The translations under genes were made by a program, and so were the position numbers. A model generated the notes under the pieces. The model searched no databases. It saw only the letters and a list, made by a program, of their open reading frames with translations, and had not been told where the DNA came from. From CAZHCG01 sp046484285 (GTDB lineage Bacteria > Myxococcota_A > Polyangia > JAAYKL01), in contig JAWOBP010000117.1 of the NCBI GenBank assembly GCA_046484285.1, positions 13,393 to 77,392 on the forward strand: a DNA stretch of 64,000 nt, written 5' to 3'. Each line of letters starts with the position of its first letter. Positions within the stretch are counted from its first letter, which is position 1. Positions 1 through 9,570 of this stretch are shown piece after piece.

Positions 1-143
1 GTGTCGGTGTCGCTGTCTACGTCGGCGTCGTTATCCGTGTCCGCGTCGGCGTCGCTCGTTCCGTTCTCGTCCGCCTGGGAGTCGGCGCAACCGCAGAACG
101 CTGCGACGAGCAAAGCCAGTACAACATCATGAAGCCTGATCAT
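1..143 (-). CDS. Lipoprotein with Asp-rich linker, N-terminal part only
   Basis: This is the first 47 codons of a minus-strand gene that runs off the left edge of the window. The ATG follows a GGAAAGGAGGG ribosome site. The protein starts with a short basic n-region and a hydrophobic stretch (VLALLVAAF) ending in Cys17 and Cys19, so it looks like a lipoprotein signal, although the lipobox (FCGC) is not canonical. After residue 30 it becomes alternating Asp with Ala, Thr, Asn, Val and Ser, the same linker seen in many other lipoproteins here. It lies 56 bp downstream of polA on the same strand. The functional domain is outside the window. Confidence 0.75.
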   Translation of the reverse strand, partial: MIRLHDVVLALLVAAFCGCADSQADENGTSDADADTDNDADVDSDTD

Positions 144-199
144 GGAGCCCTCCTTTCCGGAACTCGGCCATTATCAATACCACGAGCGCGCGGCTCTTG

Positions 200-2905
200 T
201 CAGTGAGCCTCGGCCCAGGAGGCGCCGACCCCGGCGTCGACGACCAGCGGCACGTCCAGCTCCAGCGCTCCTTCCATCTCCTCGCGGGCCAGCGCCTCGG
301 CGCTTTCGATCTCCTCTTCGGGCACCTCGAGCACCAGCTCGTCGTGCACGGTCAGGATCATCCGTGCTCCCATCCCCTCGCGCTCCAGCCGGCTCTGGAC
401 GCGGATCATCGCCAGCTTGAGCAGGTCGGCGGCCGTGCCCTGGATCGGGGTGTTGCGCGCCATCCGCTCGGCCTGCAAGCGGGCGTTGCGGTTCTTGGAG
501 TCGATGTCCCTCAGCTCGCGCCGGCGGCCGAGCATGGTGGTCACCGCCCGCTCGCTTCGCGCCCTCTCGATCGTCTCGTCCATGTAGCGCGCCACGCCGC
601 TGTGCACCGAGAAGTACTCCTCGATGAAGCGCCCGGCCTCGGCGCGCGGTATCCCCAGCTCGCGGCCCAGCGAGTAGTCGGTCTTGCCGTAGATCACGCC
701 GAAGTTGACCGCCTTGGCCTGGGCGCGGTGCTCGCGGTCGACCTCCTCGTCGTCCCCGTAGCCGAACAGCCGGCGCGCGGTGCGGGCGTGGACGTCCTCG
801 TCGCGGCGAAAGGCGTCCAGCAGCTCCTCGTCCCCGGACAGGTGGGCCAGCACGCGCAGCTCGACCTGCGAGTAGTCGAGCGAGAGCAGCAACCGGCCGG
901 GCTCGGCGACGAATGCGCGCCTGATCTCCCGGCCGCGCTCGGTGCGCACCGGGATGTTCTGCAAGTTGGGGTTGGAGCTGGAGAGCCTGCCGGTCACGGT
1001 CACCGCCTGGTTGTAGCTGGTGTGGATCCTGCCGCTGGCCGGGCTGACCAGCCTGGGCAGCGCCTCGAGGTAGGTGCCGCGCAGCTTGGCCAGCATGCGG
1101 TGCTCGAGTACCGCCGCCGGCAGCGGATGGTACTGGGCCAGCACTTCGAGCACCTCGGAGTCGGTGGAGTAGCCGGTCTTGGTCTTGCGCTGCGTGGGCA
1201 GGCCCAGCTCGTCGAACAGCACCTCCTGCAGCTGCTTGGGAGAGCCCAGGTTGAAATCGTGGCCGGCCAGCTCGTGGGCCCGCCGCTCCACCTGCTCGAT
1301 GCGCGCGGCGAACTTTTCGGACATCTCGCGCAGCAGCTCCACGTCGATCGCCACGCCGGTCAGCTCCATTCCGGCCAGCACCCGCGCCAGCGGAATCTCC
1401 ACGTCGTGCAGCAGTGAGCTCATCCCGGCCCGCTCCACGCGCGGCGCCATCGCGTCGGTCAGAGCCAGCGCCAGCTCGGCGTCCTCCCCGGCGTAGCGCG
1501 TGGCGTTCTCCACCGGGACCTCGACGAACTCGAGCTGGTGTCCCCGCGACTTGGATGTCACCTCGTCGTAGGAGACGGTCGAGCGTCCCAGCACGTCGCG
1601 CGCCAGAGTATCCAGGTTGTGGGTGCGTCCCTCGGAGCGCAGCAGGTAGGAGGCCAGCATCGGATCGAACGCCACGTTCTCGATCCGCACGCCGTGGCGG
1701 CGGAAGATCGCGTCTTCGTACTTGACGTTCTGCGCGATTACTCCCAGCTCGGGATCCTCCAGCAACGGAGCCAGCACCTCGAGCACTTCGTCCAGACCGA
1801 GCGCGGGCCCCTTGCGATGAGCGACCGGCACGTAGACCGCCTCCAGCGGCCTCCAGGCGAGGGCCACGCCCACGATCTCGGCGCGCGCCACGTCCAGCGA
1901 GGTGGTCTCCAGGTCGACGGCGAAGCGCCCGGCCTCGCGAATCCGGTCGGCGACCTGCTCCAGGTCGCTGCGGTCCGCGATCGTGCGGTAGATCTGCTCC
2001 TCGCTGTCCCGCTCCGTCTCGAAGAGACGATCGCGCAGCTTTGTCATCTCGAGCCGCTCCAGCAGCGGAGCCAGCCGCTCGCGCGAGGGTGCCCGGAAGC
2101 GCGCCCCTGCGAGGTCGATCTCCAGCGGCACCCGCTCCTCGAGCGAGACCAGCCTCCGCCCCAGCCGGGCCGCCTCGGCGTGCTCGGCCAGCCGCTTGCG
2201 CGCCGCCTTGGACTTCAGCGAGTCCAGCCCGGCCAGCAGCGGCTCCAGCCCACCGTGCTCGCGCAGCAGCGGAGCGGCGGTCTTGGGCCCCATCCGCGGC
2301 ACGCCGGGAATGTTGTCGGAGCTGTCTCCGGCGATCGCCAACAGATCGCCGAGCAGCGCCGGCGGCACCTGCCAGCGCTCCTCGACCGCGGCCTCGTCCC
2401 AGACCCGGTCCTTCATCGTGTCGAGCATCACGACCTCGGGACCGACGAGCTGCATCAGGTCCTTGTCGCCCGAGACGATCACCGCGCGCAATCCGGCCTC
2501 GCGGGCGACGCGCACGGCGGTCGCGATCACGTCGTCGGCCTCGTAGCCGTCGCGCTGCAAGACCGGCACCCCGAACCCGTCGAGCAGCTCTCCGACCAGC
2601 GGGAACTGCAGCTCCAGGTCGGGCGGCGGCGGCGGCCGGTTGGCCTTGTACTCTTCGTAGATCTCCTTGCGGAAGGTGGGCGTCTTGGAATCCATCGCCG
2701 CGGCGATCCGCGCCGGCCGGTGCTCGTTGGTCAGGGCCACCAGCATGTTGGCCACGCCGAACACCGCGCCGGTCGGCGTGCCGTCCGACGCGGAAAGATG
2801 TCCGATCGAGAAGTAGGCCCTAAAGACGAACGAGGAGACGTCCACAAGATAGATGACGTCCTCGTCCCCGGGCGCGGGCAGGCTGCCCCTCGAGTCCTCG
2901 CTCAT
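200..2905 (-). CDS. polA: DNA polymerase I
   Basis: Full-length three-domain Pol I of 901 aa, acting in Okazaki-fragment maturation and excision repair. The 5'-3' exonuclease spans about residues 15-300 (GDSSDNIPG at 193-201). The 3'-5' exonuclease spans about 305-495, with the Asp-x-Glu motif at D331/E333 and the YxxxD motif at Y471/D475. In exo motif II the usual Asp is Glu397 (NVKYE) with Asp398 beside it, so proofreading is probably but not certainly intact. The polymerase domain shows DYSQVELR from 677 (motif A), the O-helix Lys near 731, RNTPIQGTAADL from 817 and the catalytic HDE near 854-856 (motif C). No strong ribosome site precedes the ATG. The thioredoxin gene ends 48 bp upstream on the same strand, so the two may be cotranscribed. 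Confidence 0.97.
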   Translation of the reverse strand: MSEDSRGSLPAPGDEDVIYLVDVSSFVFRAYFSIGHLSASDGTPTGAVFGVANMLVALTNEHRPARIAAAMDSKTPTFRKEIYEEYKANRPPPPPDLELQFPLVGELLDGFGVPVLQRDGYEADDVIATAVRVAREAGLRAVIVSGDKDLMQLVGPEVVMLDTMKDRVWDEAAVEERWQVPPALLGDLLAIAGDSSDNIPGVPRMGPKTAAPLLREHGGLEPLLAGLDSLKSKAARKRLAEHAEAARLGRRLVSLEERVPLEIDLAGARFRAPSRERLAPLLERLEMTKLRDRLFETERDSEEQIYRTIADRSDLEQVADRIREAGRFAVDLETTSLDVARAEIVGVALAWRPLEAVYVPVAHRKGPALGLDEVLEVLAPLLEDPELGVIAQNVKYEDAIFRRHGVRIENVAFDPMLASYLLRSEGRTHNLDTLARDVLGRSTVSYDEVTSKSRGHQLEFVEVPVENATRYAGEDAELALALTDAMAPRVERAGMSSLLHDVEIPLARVLAGMELTGVAIDVELLREMSEKFAARIEQVERRAHELAGHDFNLGSPKQLQEVLFDELGLPTQRKTKTGYSTDSEVLEVLAQYHPLPAAVLEHRMLAKLRGTYLEALPRLVSPASGRIHTSYNQAVTVTGRLSSSNPNLQNIPVRTERGREIRRAFVAEPGRLLLSLDYSQVELRVLAHLSGDEELLDAFRRDEDVHARTARRLFGYGDDEEVDREHRAQAKAVNFGVIYGKTDYSLGRELGIPRAEAGRFIEEYFSVHSGVARYMDETIERARSERAVTTMLGRRRELRDIDSKNRNARLQAERMARNTPIQGTAADLLKLAMIRVQSRLEREGMGARMILTVHDELVLEVPEEEIESAEALAREEMEGALELDVPLVVDAGVGASWAEAH

Positions 2906-2953
2906 GAAATCGGGCTATCCGGTTTCCCCGGGACGGTCAAGGAGCCTCGCATC

Positions 2954-3334
2954 TCAGCTCGCGCTCCCCTCCTTCTCCTCCTGCTCGGCGATCTCCTTGC
3001 GCACCTCGTCCATGTCCAGCTCGCGCACCTTCCCCAGGATCTCGTCGAGCGCCTCGGCCGGCAGCGCTCCGGGCTGCAGGAAGACCAGCACCTGCTCCTT
3101 GAACACGGCCAGCGTGGGGATCGACCGGATTCCGAACGCGCCGGCGACCTCCTGCTGCTTCTCCGTGTTGCACTGGGCGAAGGTCATGTCGTCGTGCTTC
3201 TCCGAGGCCTTCTCGAAAACCGGACCGAAGATCTTGCACGGCGGGCACCAGTCCGACCAAAAGTCGATCAGCAAGATATCGTTGTTCTCGATCGTCTCGT
3301 TCAGGTTCTGAGCGGTCAGCTCCATCGTCGCCAT
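2954..3334 (-). CDS. Thioredoxin-fold protein with WCPPC active site
   Basis: A 126-aa single-domain thioredoxin without a signal peptide, so cytoplasmic. The redox motif is DWCPPCK (Cys30, Cys33) and the cis-proline is in SIPT (Pro73). WCPPC differs from the WCGPC of standard thioredoxin 1 and is common in thioredoxin-like oxidoreductases. The C-terminus carries a 25-residue acidic, probably helical extension (EVRKEIAEQEEKEG) beyond the usual fold. The ATG follows GGAAGGAG with 7 nt spacing. A second in-frame ATG three codons later is less well placed. It precedes polA by 48 bp and is divergent from the small Cys-rich lipoprotein on the other strand. Confidence 0.9.
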   Translation of the reverse strand: MATMELTAQNLNETIENNDILLIDFWSDWCPPCKIFGPVFEKASEKHDDMTFAQCNTEKQQEVAGAFGIRSIPTLAVFKEQVLVFLQPGALPAEALDEILGKVRELDMDEVRKEIAEQEEKEGSAS

Positions 3335-3559
3335 CTCTCGTCTCCTTCCTCGCCGCCGCGAAACACCGCGCCCCTATCGTGCGTCATCGGCCGCGACGAT
3401 CTGCATCCAACATGCGCGCTTATCCGTCAAAGGCAACCCACCGGCGCCATTTTTTTCTCGCCGCCGTCACACCCGCGATTATTTCTTGTCCGTGTTCGCG
3501 CTCTGTTGTAAGCATCAAAAATGTAACGTCTGGATTCAGCTCAAAAAGGAGAATAAAAA

Positions 3560-3940
3560 ATGATCAGGACCCTTACGTTATTGGTTCCGCTGCTGGCCGT
3601 GATCGCTCTTGCCGCCGGCTGCGAGGACGAAGAGAAGGACTACGACTGCACTCAGGCCTTCGATGCGATGTACGACGAGGGTTGCGAGCTGTGGTGCCAG
3701 TACGACTCGGATGGCACCGTCTACCTGGACACCTGCGGCTGGTACGACGACAACGACCCGGCCAACTTCCCGGAGAGCTTCGCTAGGGACTTCTGCGAAG
3801 ACGTAGAGGATTACGCCGAGGACGAGCACTGCAAGGGCGAGTACCAGGACATGCTCAACTGCCTGCACAAGAAGGCGGGCGACGACTGCGCCGAGGACTG
3901 CGACGACGCCTACGACGACGTGATGGACTGCATGTTCTGA
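3560..3940 (+). CDS. Small acidic Cys-rich lipoprotein
   Basis: A 126-aa protein with a clear lipoprotein signal (LAAGC, lipid Cys21). The mature part is very acidic and has ten further Cys, compatible with several disulfides in the periplasm or on the surface. The ATG has an ideal AAAAAGGAG site. The 225-bp gap separating it from the divergent thioredoxin gene is unusually AT-rich for this genome and must hold its promoter, but I cannot pick a clear -35/-10 pair. No family recognised. Real coding is supported by signal, ribosome site and third-position G/C bias. Confidence 0.8.
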   Translation: MIRTLTLLVPLLAVIALAAGCEDEEKDYDCTQAFDAMYDEGCELWCQYDSDGTVYLDTCGWYDDNDPANFPESFARDFCEDVEDYAEDEHCKGEYQDMLNCLHKKAGDDCAEDCDDAYDDVMDCMF

Positions 3941-4042
3941 TCGCTACCGGGCTCGCCGCCCATCTCGCCCCTCCGCTGCCGTCAGCACACAACGCAGAAA
4001 CATCTGCTGGCTAACTCACCATTTCGTGGTAGACGGGAGAAG

Positions 4043-5758
4043 GTGGATGACACGGCAAATCGAGAACGACTGCAGCAGCTGGCGGCCGAAATCGCCGTCC
4101 GCCTGCGCGCCTGCTCCACGGTCGACGACCTGTGCGAGATGGTGGGCGCCACCTGCCACGAACTGCTCACCGACGACGCAATCGTCGTGTCCCTGTTCGA
4201 TCCGGAGCTGGACGCAATCACGATCCGCAGCCACCACGGGCTCGGCGCCCTGACCGGCACGGCTCTCGAAGCGCTCGGCTCCGATCCGCGCCACATGTCC
4301 TTCAGCGTCGGGGACATGACCTCCGAGGAGCGAGCCCTGTTTTGCAGCGGAAGGCTGGAGGAGATCCAAAGCGGTATCTACGGGATGCTGACGCGCAGGG
4401 TTCCGCGATCCGTCTGCAGCGCGGCACAACGCCTGCTGAGGGTGGAGCGCGTCTGGGCGATCGGATTCGCGCTGGACGATGTGCCCTACGGCGGAGTCAC
4501 GATCCTCAGGCGGAGCCGGGAAGCGCCGCCGGAGGCTCCCTTGATCGAGCTGTTGTCGGCGATGGTGTCGCTGGCGATCCGCCAGCGCCGGGCCGAGCAC
4601 GAGCGCTCTTCCTTGGAGAGGCAACTGCAGCGGGCCCAGAAGCTCGAGGCGATCGGCAAGCTCGCGGGCGGGGTGGCGCACGACTTCAACAATACGCTTC
4701 AAACGATAATGTCTCTCTCGGAGCTGATGAAGCGCGACCTCTCTTTGGATCACCCCCACCGCGCGCACCTCGCGGAGCTGCTGGACGCCGCAGCCAGCGC
4801 CCGCAGCCTGACCAGGAGCCTGCTGGCCGTGGGGCGGCGCCAGATGCTGAAGCTCGAGCCCCTCGACCTGGGACGGCTCGCCGGCGAGGTGCGGCAGATG
4901 CTGCATCGTACCCTTCACGAAGGTATCCGCGTGGTGTGCAGGGTCCCCGAGGCGCCCGTCTGGATCCGGGGAGACCGCGCGGAGCTGGAACGCGCGATTC
5001 TCGACCTGGCGATCAACGCCCAGGACGCGATGCCAAACGGCGGCGAGCTGCGGATCGAGATAGAAAGCCACGCCGGAAAGGAACGTTCGCTGGCCCGCCT
5101 GCTCGTTGGCGATACCGGCTGCGGCATGACCCCCGAGATCGTCGAGCAGGTGTTCGATCCGTTCTTCACCACCAAGCCCTCCGACCAGGGCTCGGGGCTC
5201 GGCCTCGCCGCCGTGCACGGAATCATCGGCCAGCACGGCGGCTCGATGGAGGTGGAGAGCTTTCCGGGGCGCGGAACGTTGTTCCGGATCGAGCTGCCGT
5301 TGTCTTCCGCTCCGGGCTCGGAGGTGCGGATCGCTGCGGGCACCGCGCCCGAGCGCACCCCGGACGAAGCCGCTCGCCCTTCGGGTCGCATTCTGCTGGT
5401 GGAAGACTCCACCATAGTCCGCCGTACCATCAATCGGCTGCTCGCGAGCCGCGGCTGGGAGGTGCTGGAGGCATCCAACGGCGCAGAGGCGCTGCGAGTG
5501 TGGAAGGACTTGGACCGACCGCCCGAGATCCTGCTGTCGGACGTCGTGATGCCGGTCATGGACGGGCTGGAGCTCGTCGAGCGCCTCAAGGCCGAGCAAC
5601 CGGGGATGCCGGCGGTGCTGATGTCCGGCTACTCCACCGATCTCAGCGAGGGGGATCGGTTACCGCCCGGCGTGCGTTTCATCTCCAAGCCGTTTTCCGG
5701 CCTCGCCCTGGCCGAGCTGCTGGACGAGCTGGTCGGCGGCCCGGCGCAGCGGCGGTAG
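4043..5758 (+). CDS. Hybrid histidine kinase with C-terminal receiver
   Basis: A 571-aa soluble hybrid sensor kinase with no membrane segment. Residues 1-170 look like a GAF-type sensor domain, followed by a short coiled coil and HisKA with the phospho-acceptor His213 (GGVAHDFNNTLQT). The HATPase domain has the N-box (INAQDAMPNGG, Asn324), the G1 box (GDTGCGM) and G2 (GSGLGLAAVHG). A receiver domain follows from about 447 with LVEDS, acceptor Asp499 (LLSDVVMP) and the conserved Lys in SKPF. The start is GTG, the best available in this frame but with a poorly spaced GGGAGAAG. The internal receiver suggests a phosphorelay. No cognate regulator adjoins it, and its 3' end faces the EF-G gene. Confidence 0.93.
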   Translation: MDDTANRERLQQLAAEIAVRLRACSTVDDLCEMVGATCHELLTDDAIVVSLFDPELDAITIRSHHGLGALTGTALEALGSDPRHMSFSVGDMTSEERALFCSGRLEEIQSGIYGMLTRRVPRSVCSAAQRLLRVERVWAIGFALDDVPYGGVTILRRSREAPPEAPLIELLSAMVSLAIRQRRAEHERSSLERQLQRAQKLEAIGKLAGGVAHDFNNTLQTIMSLSELMKRDLSLDHPHRAHLAELLDAAASARSLTRSLLAVGRRQMLKLEPLDLGRLAGEVRQMLHRTLHEGIRVVCRVPEAPVWIRGDRAELERAILDLAINAQDAMPNGGELRIEIESHAGKERSLARLLVGDTGCGMTPEIVEQVFDPFFTTKPSDQGSGLGLAAVHGIIGQHGGSMEVESFPGRGTLFRIELPLSSAPGSEVRIAAGTAPERTPDEAARPSGRILLVEDSTIVRRTINRLLASRGWEVLEASNGAEALRVWKDLDRPPEILLSDVVMPVMDGLELVERLKAEQPGMPAVLMSGYSTDLSEGDRLPPGVRFISKPFSGLALAELLDELVGGPAQRR

Positions 5759-5779
5759 CGACCGCCGGCGACGCCGACC

Positions 5780-7855
5780 TCACCGCCCGCGCGAGATCCG
5801 CTCGCGCGCGTCGTCCAGCACCTCTTCCATCAGCGCCCGTGGCAGGACGCGGTACTCTTCGATCTCCAGCGCGTGGTTGGCCCGTCCCGACGAGAGCGAG
5901 CGCACGGCGGTGGCGTAGCCGAACAGCTCGCGCAGCGGCGCCTCGGCCGATATCTTCTGCGAGCCCTTGCGGAAGCGGCGCATGTGAAGCACCTTGCCCC
6001 GCCGCCTTCCCAGATCGCCCACCAAGTCGCCGATGAACTCGTCGGGCGTGGCCAGCTCGACGCGCATGATCGGCTCCAGGATCACGGGATCGGCCCGCCG
6101 GCAGGCCTCCTCGAAGCAGATCGCCGCGCAGCTCTCGAAAGCCATGTCCGAGCTGTCTACGTCGTGGAACGAGCCGTCCAGCAGCACGACACGCACGTCC
6201 ACCACCGGAAAATCGGCCGAGATGCCGGCCTCCATTTTTTTGCGCACTCCGCGCTGAACCGCGGGAATGTACTCGCGCGGGATCGAGCCGCCGACGATGC
6301 TGTCGGTGAACTCGAAACCGCCGCCCGGATTCGGCTCGACGCGCATCACGGTGTGGGCGTACTGACCGCGGCCGCCGGTCTGCTTGGAGAGCTTGTGCTC
6401 GTGGCGCTGCTCGCGCGCGATCGTTTCCATGTACTCCACCGCGGGCTCGCCCAGCGCGAGCTCCACGCCGAACTCGTTGCGCAGTCGATCGGAGATCACC
6501 TCCAGGTGCAGCTCTCCCATCCCCGCGATCACGGTCTCGCCGGTGCGATCCACCTGGCGGACGGTGAACGACGGATCCTCGAGAGCCATCTTGCGCAGCG
6601 CCGAGTGCAGCTTCTCCTCTCCGCCGCGGCCCGCGGCCGCCACCGCGACGCTGATCACCGGCGTCGGCACGTTCAGAGACTCGAGCAGAATCGGCGCGTC
6701 GATCGCCGCCAGGGTGTGACCGGTGTGGGTGTGCTTCGGTCCGATCAGCGCCGCGATCTCGCCGGGTCCGAGCTTTTCCAGCTCCTCGCGCTTCTCGGCC
6801 TTGATTCGCAAAAGGCGGCTGACGCGCTCCTTCCTGCCGGTCGCGACGTTGAGCACCCGGTCCCCGGGATGCAGCGTGCCCGAGTAGGTGCGCGCGAAGG
6901 TCTGCTGACCCACGTAGGGATCGTGAATGACCTTGAACGCCAGCGCCGAGAACGGCTCGGAGGCGCTCGGGTTGCGCCGCTGGATCTCGTCCGGATCGTC
7001 CGGCGCGCAGCCCACGACCGCGCCCTTGACCAGCGGGCTGGGCATCCAGGCGCAGATCGCGTCGAGCAGCGGCTGAATTCCGACGTTGCGATAGGCGGCG
7101 CCGGCCAGCACGGGCGTGATCACCGATCGGATCACGCATTCGCGCGTCACCTCGTGGATCAGCTCTGAGGGCACCTCCCGCTCCTCGAGGTACAGCTCGG
7201 CGAGGCGATCGTCGTACTCGGCGAGTCGCTCGATCATCGCCTCCCGCGCGGCCACGGCCGGCTCGGCCAGCTGCCGGGGAATCTCCTCTTCGACCACGTC
7301 CCCGCCCGGAAAGCGCAGCGCCTTCATCTCGATCAGGTCGATCAACCCGTCCAGCTCTTCGCCGGAGCCGATCGGTAGCTGGTAGGCCACGGAGAAGGCT
7401 CCCAGCTGCTCGTCGAGCTGGCGCACCACGTCCTGGAAGTCGGCGCCGGGGCGGTCCATCTTGTTGACGAAGGCCAGGCGCGGCACCCGGTAGCGGTCCG
7501 CCTGGCCCCAGACCGTCTCGCTCTGGGCCTCCACGCCCCCCACCCCGCAGAAAACGGCCACGATCCCGTCCAGCACGCGCATCGAGCGCTCCACCTCGAG
7601 CGTGAAATCGACGTGGCCGGGAGTGTCGATGATGTTGATCTGGTGGTCGAGCCAGCGGCAGGAGATCGCGGCCGAGGCGATCGTGATGCCCCGCTCCTGC
7701 TCCTGCTTCATGAAGTCCATCGTGGCCTTGCCGTCGTGCACCTCGCCCATACGGCGGGTCGTGCCGCTGTAGAACAGGATTCGCTCGGTGACGGTCGTCT
7801 TGCCCGCGTCGATGTGCGCGGCGATTCCGATGTTGCGAATGCGCTTGATGCTCAT
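5780..7855 (-). CDS. fusA: Translation elongation factor G (stand-alone copy)
   Basis: A 691-aa EF-G, of normal length for the family; it is the ribosomal translocase GTPase. G motifs are intact: AHIDAGKTT (G1, residues 13-21), RGITI (G2), DTPGH (G3), NKMD (G4) and GAAYRN (G5 region). The later EF-G domains are all present. I chose the ATG before SIKRIRNIG because it has GAGGA about 10 nt upstream and matches the family start; an in-frame upstream extension of 65 codons lacks family similarity. The gene is not next to rpsG, rpsL or tuf, so it may be a second EF-G. Whether it is the housekeeping or an accessory copy cannot be decided here. Confidence 0.95.
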   Translation of the reverse strand: MSIKRIRNIGIAAHIDAGKTTVTERILFYSGTTRRMGEVHDGKATMDFMKQEQERGITIASAAISCRWLDHQINIIDTPGHVDFTLEVERSMRVLDGIVAVFCGVGGVEAQSETVWGQADRYRVPRLAFVNKMDRPGADFQDVVRQLDEQLGAFSVAYQLPIGSGEELDGLIDLIEMKALRFPGGDVVEEEIPRQLAEPAVAAREAMIERLAEYDDRLAELYLEEREVPSELIHEVTRECVIRSVITPVLAGAAYRNVGIQPLLDAICAWMPSPLVKGAVVGCAPDDPDEIQRRNPSASEPFSALAFKVIHDPYVGQQTFARTYSGTLHPGDRVLNVATGRKERVSRLLRIKAEKREELEKLGPGEIAALIGPKHTHTGHTLAAIDAPILLESLNVPTPVISVAVAAAGRGGEEKLHSALRKMALEDPSFTVRQVDRTGETVIAGMGELHLEVISDRLRNEFGVELALGEPAVEYMETIAREQRHEHKLSKQTGGRGQYAHTVMRVEPNPGGGFEFTDSIVGGSIPREYIPAVQRGVRKKMEAGISADFPVVDVRVVLLDGSFHDVDSSDMAFESCAAICFEEACRRADPVILEPIMRVELATPDEFIGDLVGDLGRRRGKVLHMRRFRKGSQKISAEAPLRELFGYATAVRSLSSGRANHALEIEEYRVLPRALMEEVLDDARERISRGR

Positions 7856-7983
7856 GATCCCGGTCCTCGTTCCCCGCGCTCTCCGTGCGAGGGGGTGGAG
7901 TGCATAGCCGAAGCGGCGTTGCTTGTCGACGAAAGAGACCAAAAAAACCGAGATTCTTTCGGCGGGCCGGATCGCGAGCCCGG

Positions 7984-9570
7984 TCAGGGCTCGGCGCCGC
8001 AGGCTGTCAGGCCGGCCTCGGCGCGGGGGTACTCGGGCGAGGTGGGCCACCAGCTCCGAATCTGGCGGTAGTCCGCTACGGCCCGCTCGCAGTCTCCCAG
8101 CCCGCGGCGGGCGTCGGCGCGGCGGCGCAGCACCTCGGCTCCGGCGTAGCCTCCGGGAAAGCGCTCCAGGTAGCGCGTCGCCGACTCGACCACGTCGCGC
8201 GGGTGCCGGCCGCGATCGTGGGCGCGTACGATGCCCAGCAGCGCCTCCTCGGCCAGCACGCCGATCGAGTCACTCGAGAGGTAGGCCGAAAACTGCTCGA
8301 TCGCGGACTCGGGACGTCCCAACTCGGTCAGCTCCAGCTGCCCGAGCGAGATCCGCGCATTGAGCGCGGACGGGCTGGTCGGGTGCTCGCGGATCACCCG
8401 GCGGTAGATCTCGGCCGCGGCCAGGTAGCGCCCCTTGCGCCGCTCGTCGATCGCCAAGGAGATCTGGGCCTCGACGGCGGGAGCCGCGGCCTCGTCCCGC
8501 GGCTCGATTTTCCGACCGCCAGGGGCCGTTTCCGCACCGAGCGAGCCCGGCGTCGCGGTGCTCGCGGCAGAACCGGCGGCGTGTCGTTTCCGGGCGGAAC
8601 CTCCGCTCGCGGCGGAAGGCCGGCGCCGAGTCGCGGAGGCGACCTCCTCTTCGCCGTCCGGCCGCTCGCGGTCGGCTCCGTACAAAAGGCGCAGATCTCG
8701 CGCGGCCAGATCCGGCAGGGTCGGCACCGCGACCACGCCCCCCAGGCGACCGGTCTCTCCGGCGCGAACCAGGAAGCCCGGCTCGGAGGCCGGGGCGTCC
8801 GGGCCGCGCACCTCCACCACTCCGCGGATCACGCGCGTCTCGCCCGCGCCGCTGGGGCCGACCTCCACCGAGAAGATCGTGCCGTGCGTCTTCACGCTTC
8901 CCGCGGGAGTCGCCACCTCCAACGAGAAGAACTCGGGGTGCGGCCCCACCTCCGCGACCAGCACGCCGCTGCGCAGCTCGAGCCTCGCCTCGCTTTGGCC
9001 GATCAGCGCCACCTCGACGTCGGCCTCTTCGCCCAGCCAGACGCGGGTGACCGGATCGATCTCGACGAGGCGACGGCCGTCCTCGGAGCTGCGCAGCGCC
9101 AGCACGGCCGGCTCGGGATCGACCGCCCGCGGCCGGGGCTCGGCCGCCTCCCCTCTCGCCGGCGAATCCCGCTCGGGCACGGCCGGCTCGGGATCCCGAT
9201 CGACCCGGCGCGCCTCGTCGTTCCCCACCACGCCGATCCAGCCGATCACCAGCGCGATCGCGGCCGCCGCGGCGAACACCACCGCGGCGACGCGCCCGGC
9301 CTTGGAGCGCCGACCCTCTTCCCGCGGGCGGGCCCGCGCCGCGGCGATCGCCATCCGCCGTTCGACCAGCGGCTCCAGGGGCGGAGGCTCGGCTTCGGCC
9401 AGCAGGGAGCTGGCTCCCCGCCACAGGGCCAGCGTGCGCCGGCAGCCCGGACACTGCTCGAAGTGCGCCTCGAGGCGACCGGCCTCGGAATGATCCAGCC
9501 GTCCTGCGACCATCTCGGCCAGCATCTCCTCGTAGCGTTCGCAGCCGCTGTCGTGTTCGGCGGTGGTCAT
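7984..9570 (-). CDS. Anti-sigma-like protein: zinc finger, TM, FecR and TPR domains
   Basis: A 528-aa membrane protein combining four parts. The N-terminus has a ZAS-type zinc-finger motif HxxxCxxC (HFEQCPGC), typical of anti-sigma factors. A basic segment and one transmembrane helix (about 105-125) follow. The periplasmic part holds a FecR-like domain (VATPAGSVKTHGTIFSV) and, after a Ser/Ala/Arg-rich linker, several TPR-like helices (about 390-525) resembling outer-membrane lipoprotein-assembly TPRs. Its ATG overlaps the TGA of the upstream sigma gene (ATGA), which implies translational coupling. By family logic it would bind and inhibit that sigma factor and respond to an envelope signal, an inference from context. 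Confidence 0.85.
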   Translation of the reverse strand: MTTAEHDSGCERYEEMLAEMVAGRLDHSEAGRLEAHFEQCPGCRRTLALWRGASSLLAEAEPPPLEPLVERRMAIAAARARPREEGRRSKAGRVAAVVFAAAAAIALVIGWIGVVGNDEARRVDRDPEPAVPERDSPARGEAAEPRPRAVDPEPAVLALRSSEDGRRLVEIDPVTRVWLGEEADVEVALIGQSEARLELRSGVLVAEVGPHPEFFSLEVATPAGSVKTHGTIFSVEVGPSGAGETRVIRGVVEVRGPDAPASEPGFLVRAGETGRLGGVVAVPTLPDLAARDLRLLYGADRERPDGEEEVASATRRRPSAASGGSARKRHAAGSAASTATPGSLGAETAPGGRKIEPRDEAAAPAVEAQISLAIDERRKGRYLAAAEIYRRVIREHPTSPSALNARISLGQLELTELGRPESAIEQFSAYLSSDSIGVLAEEALLGIVRAHDRGRHPRDVVESATRYLERFPGGYAGAEVLRRRADARRGLGDCERAVADYRQIRSWWPTSPEYPRAEAGLTACGAEP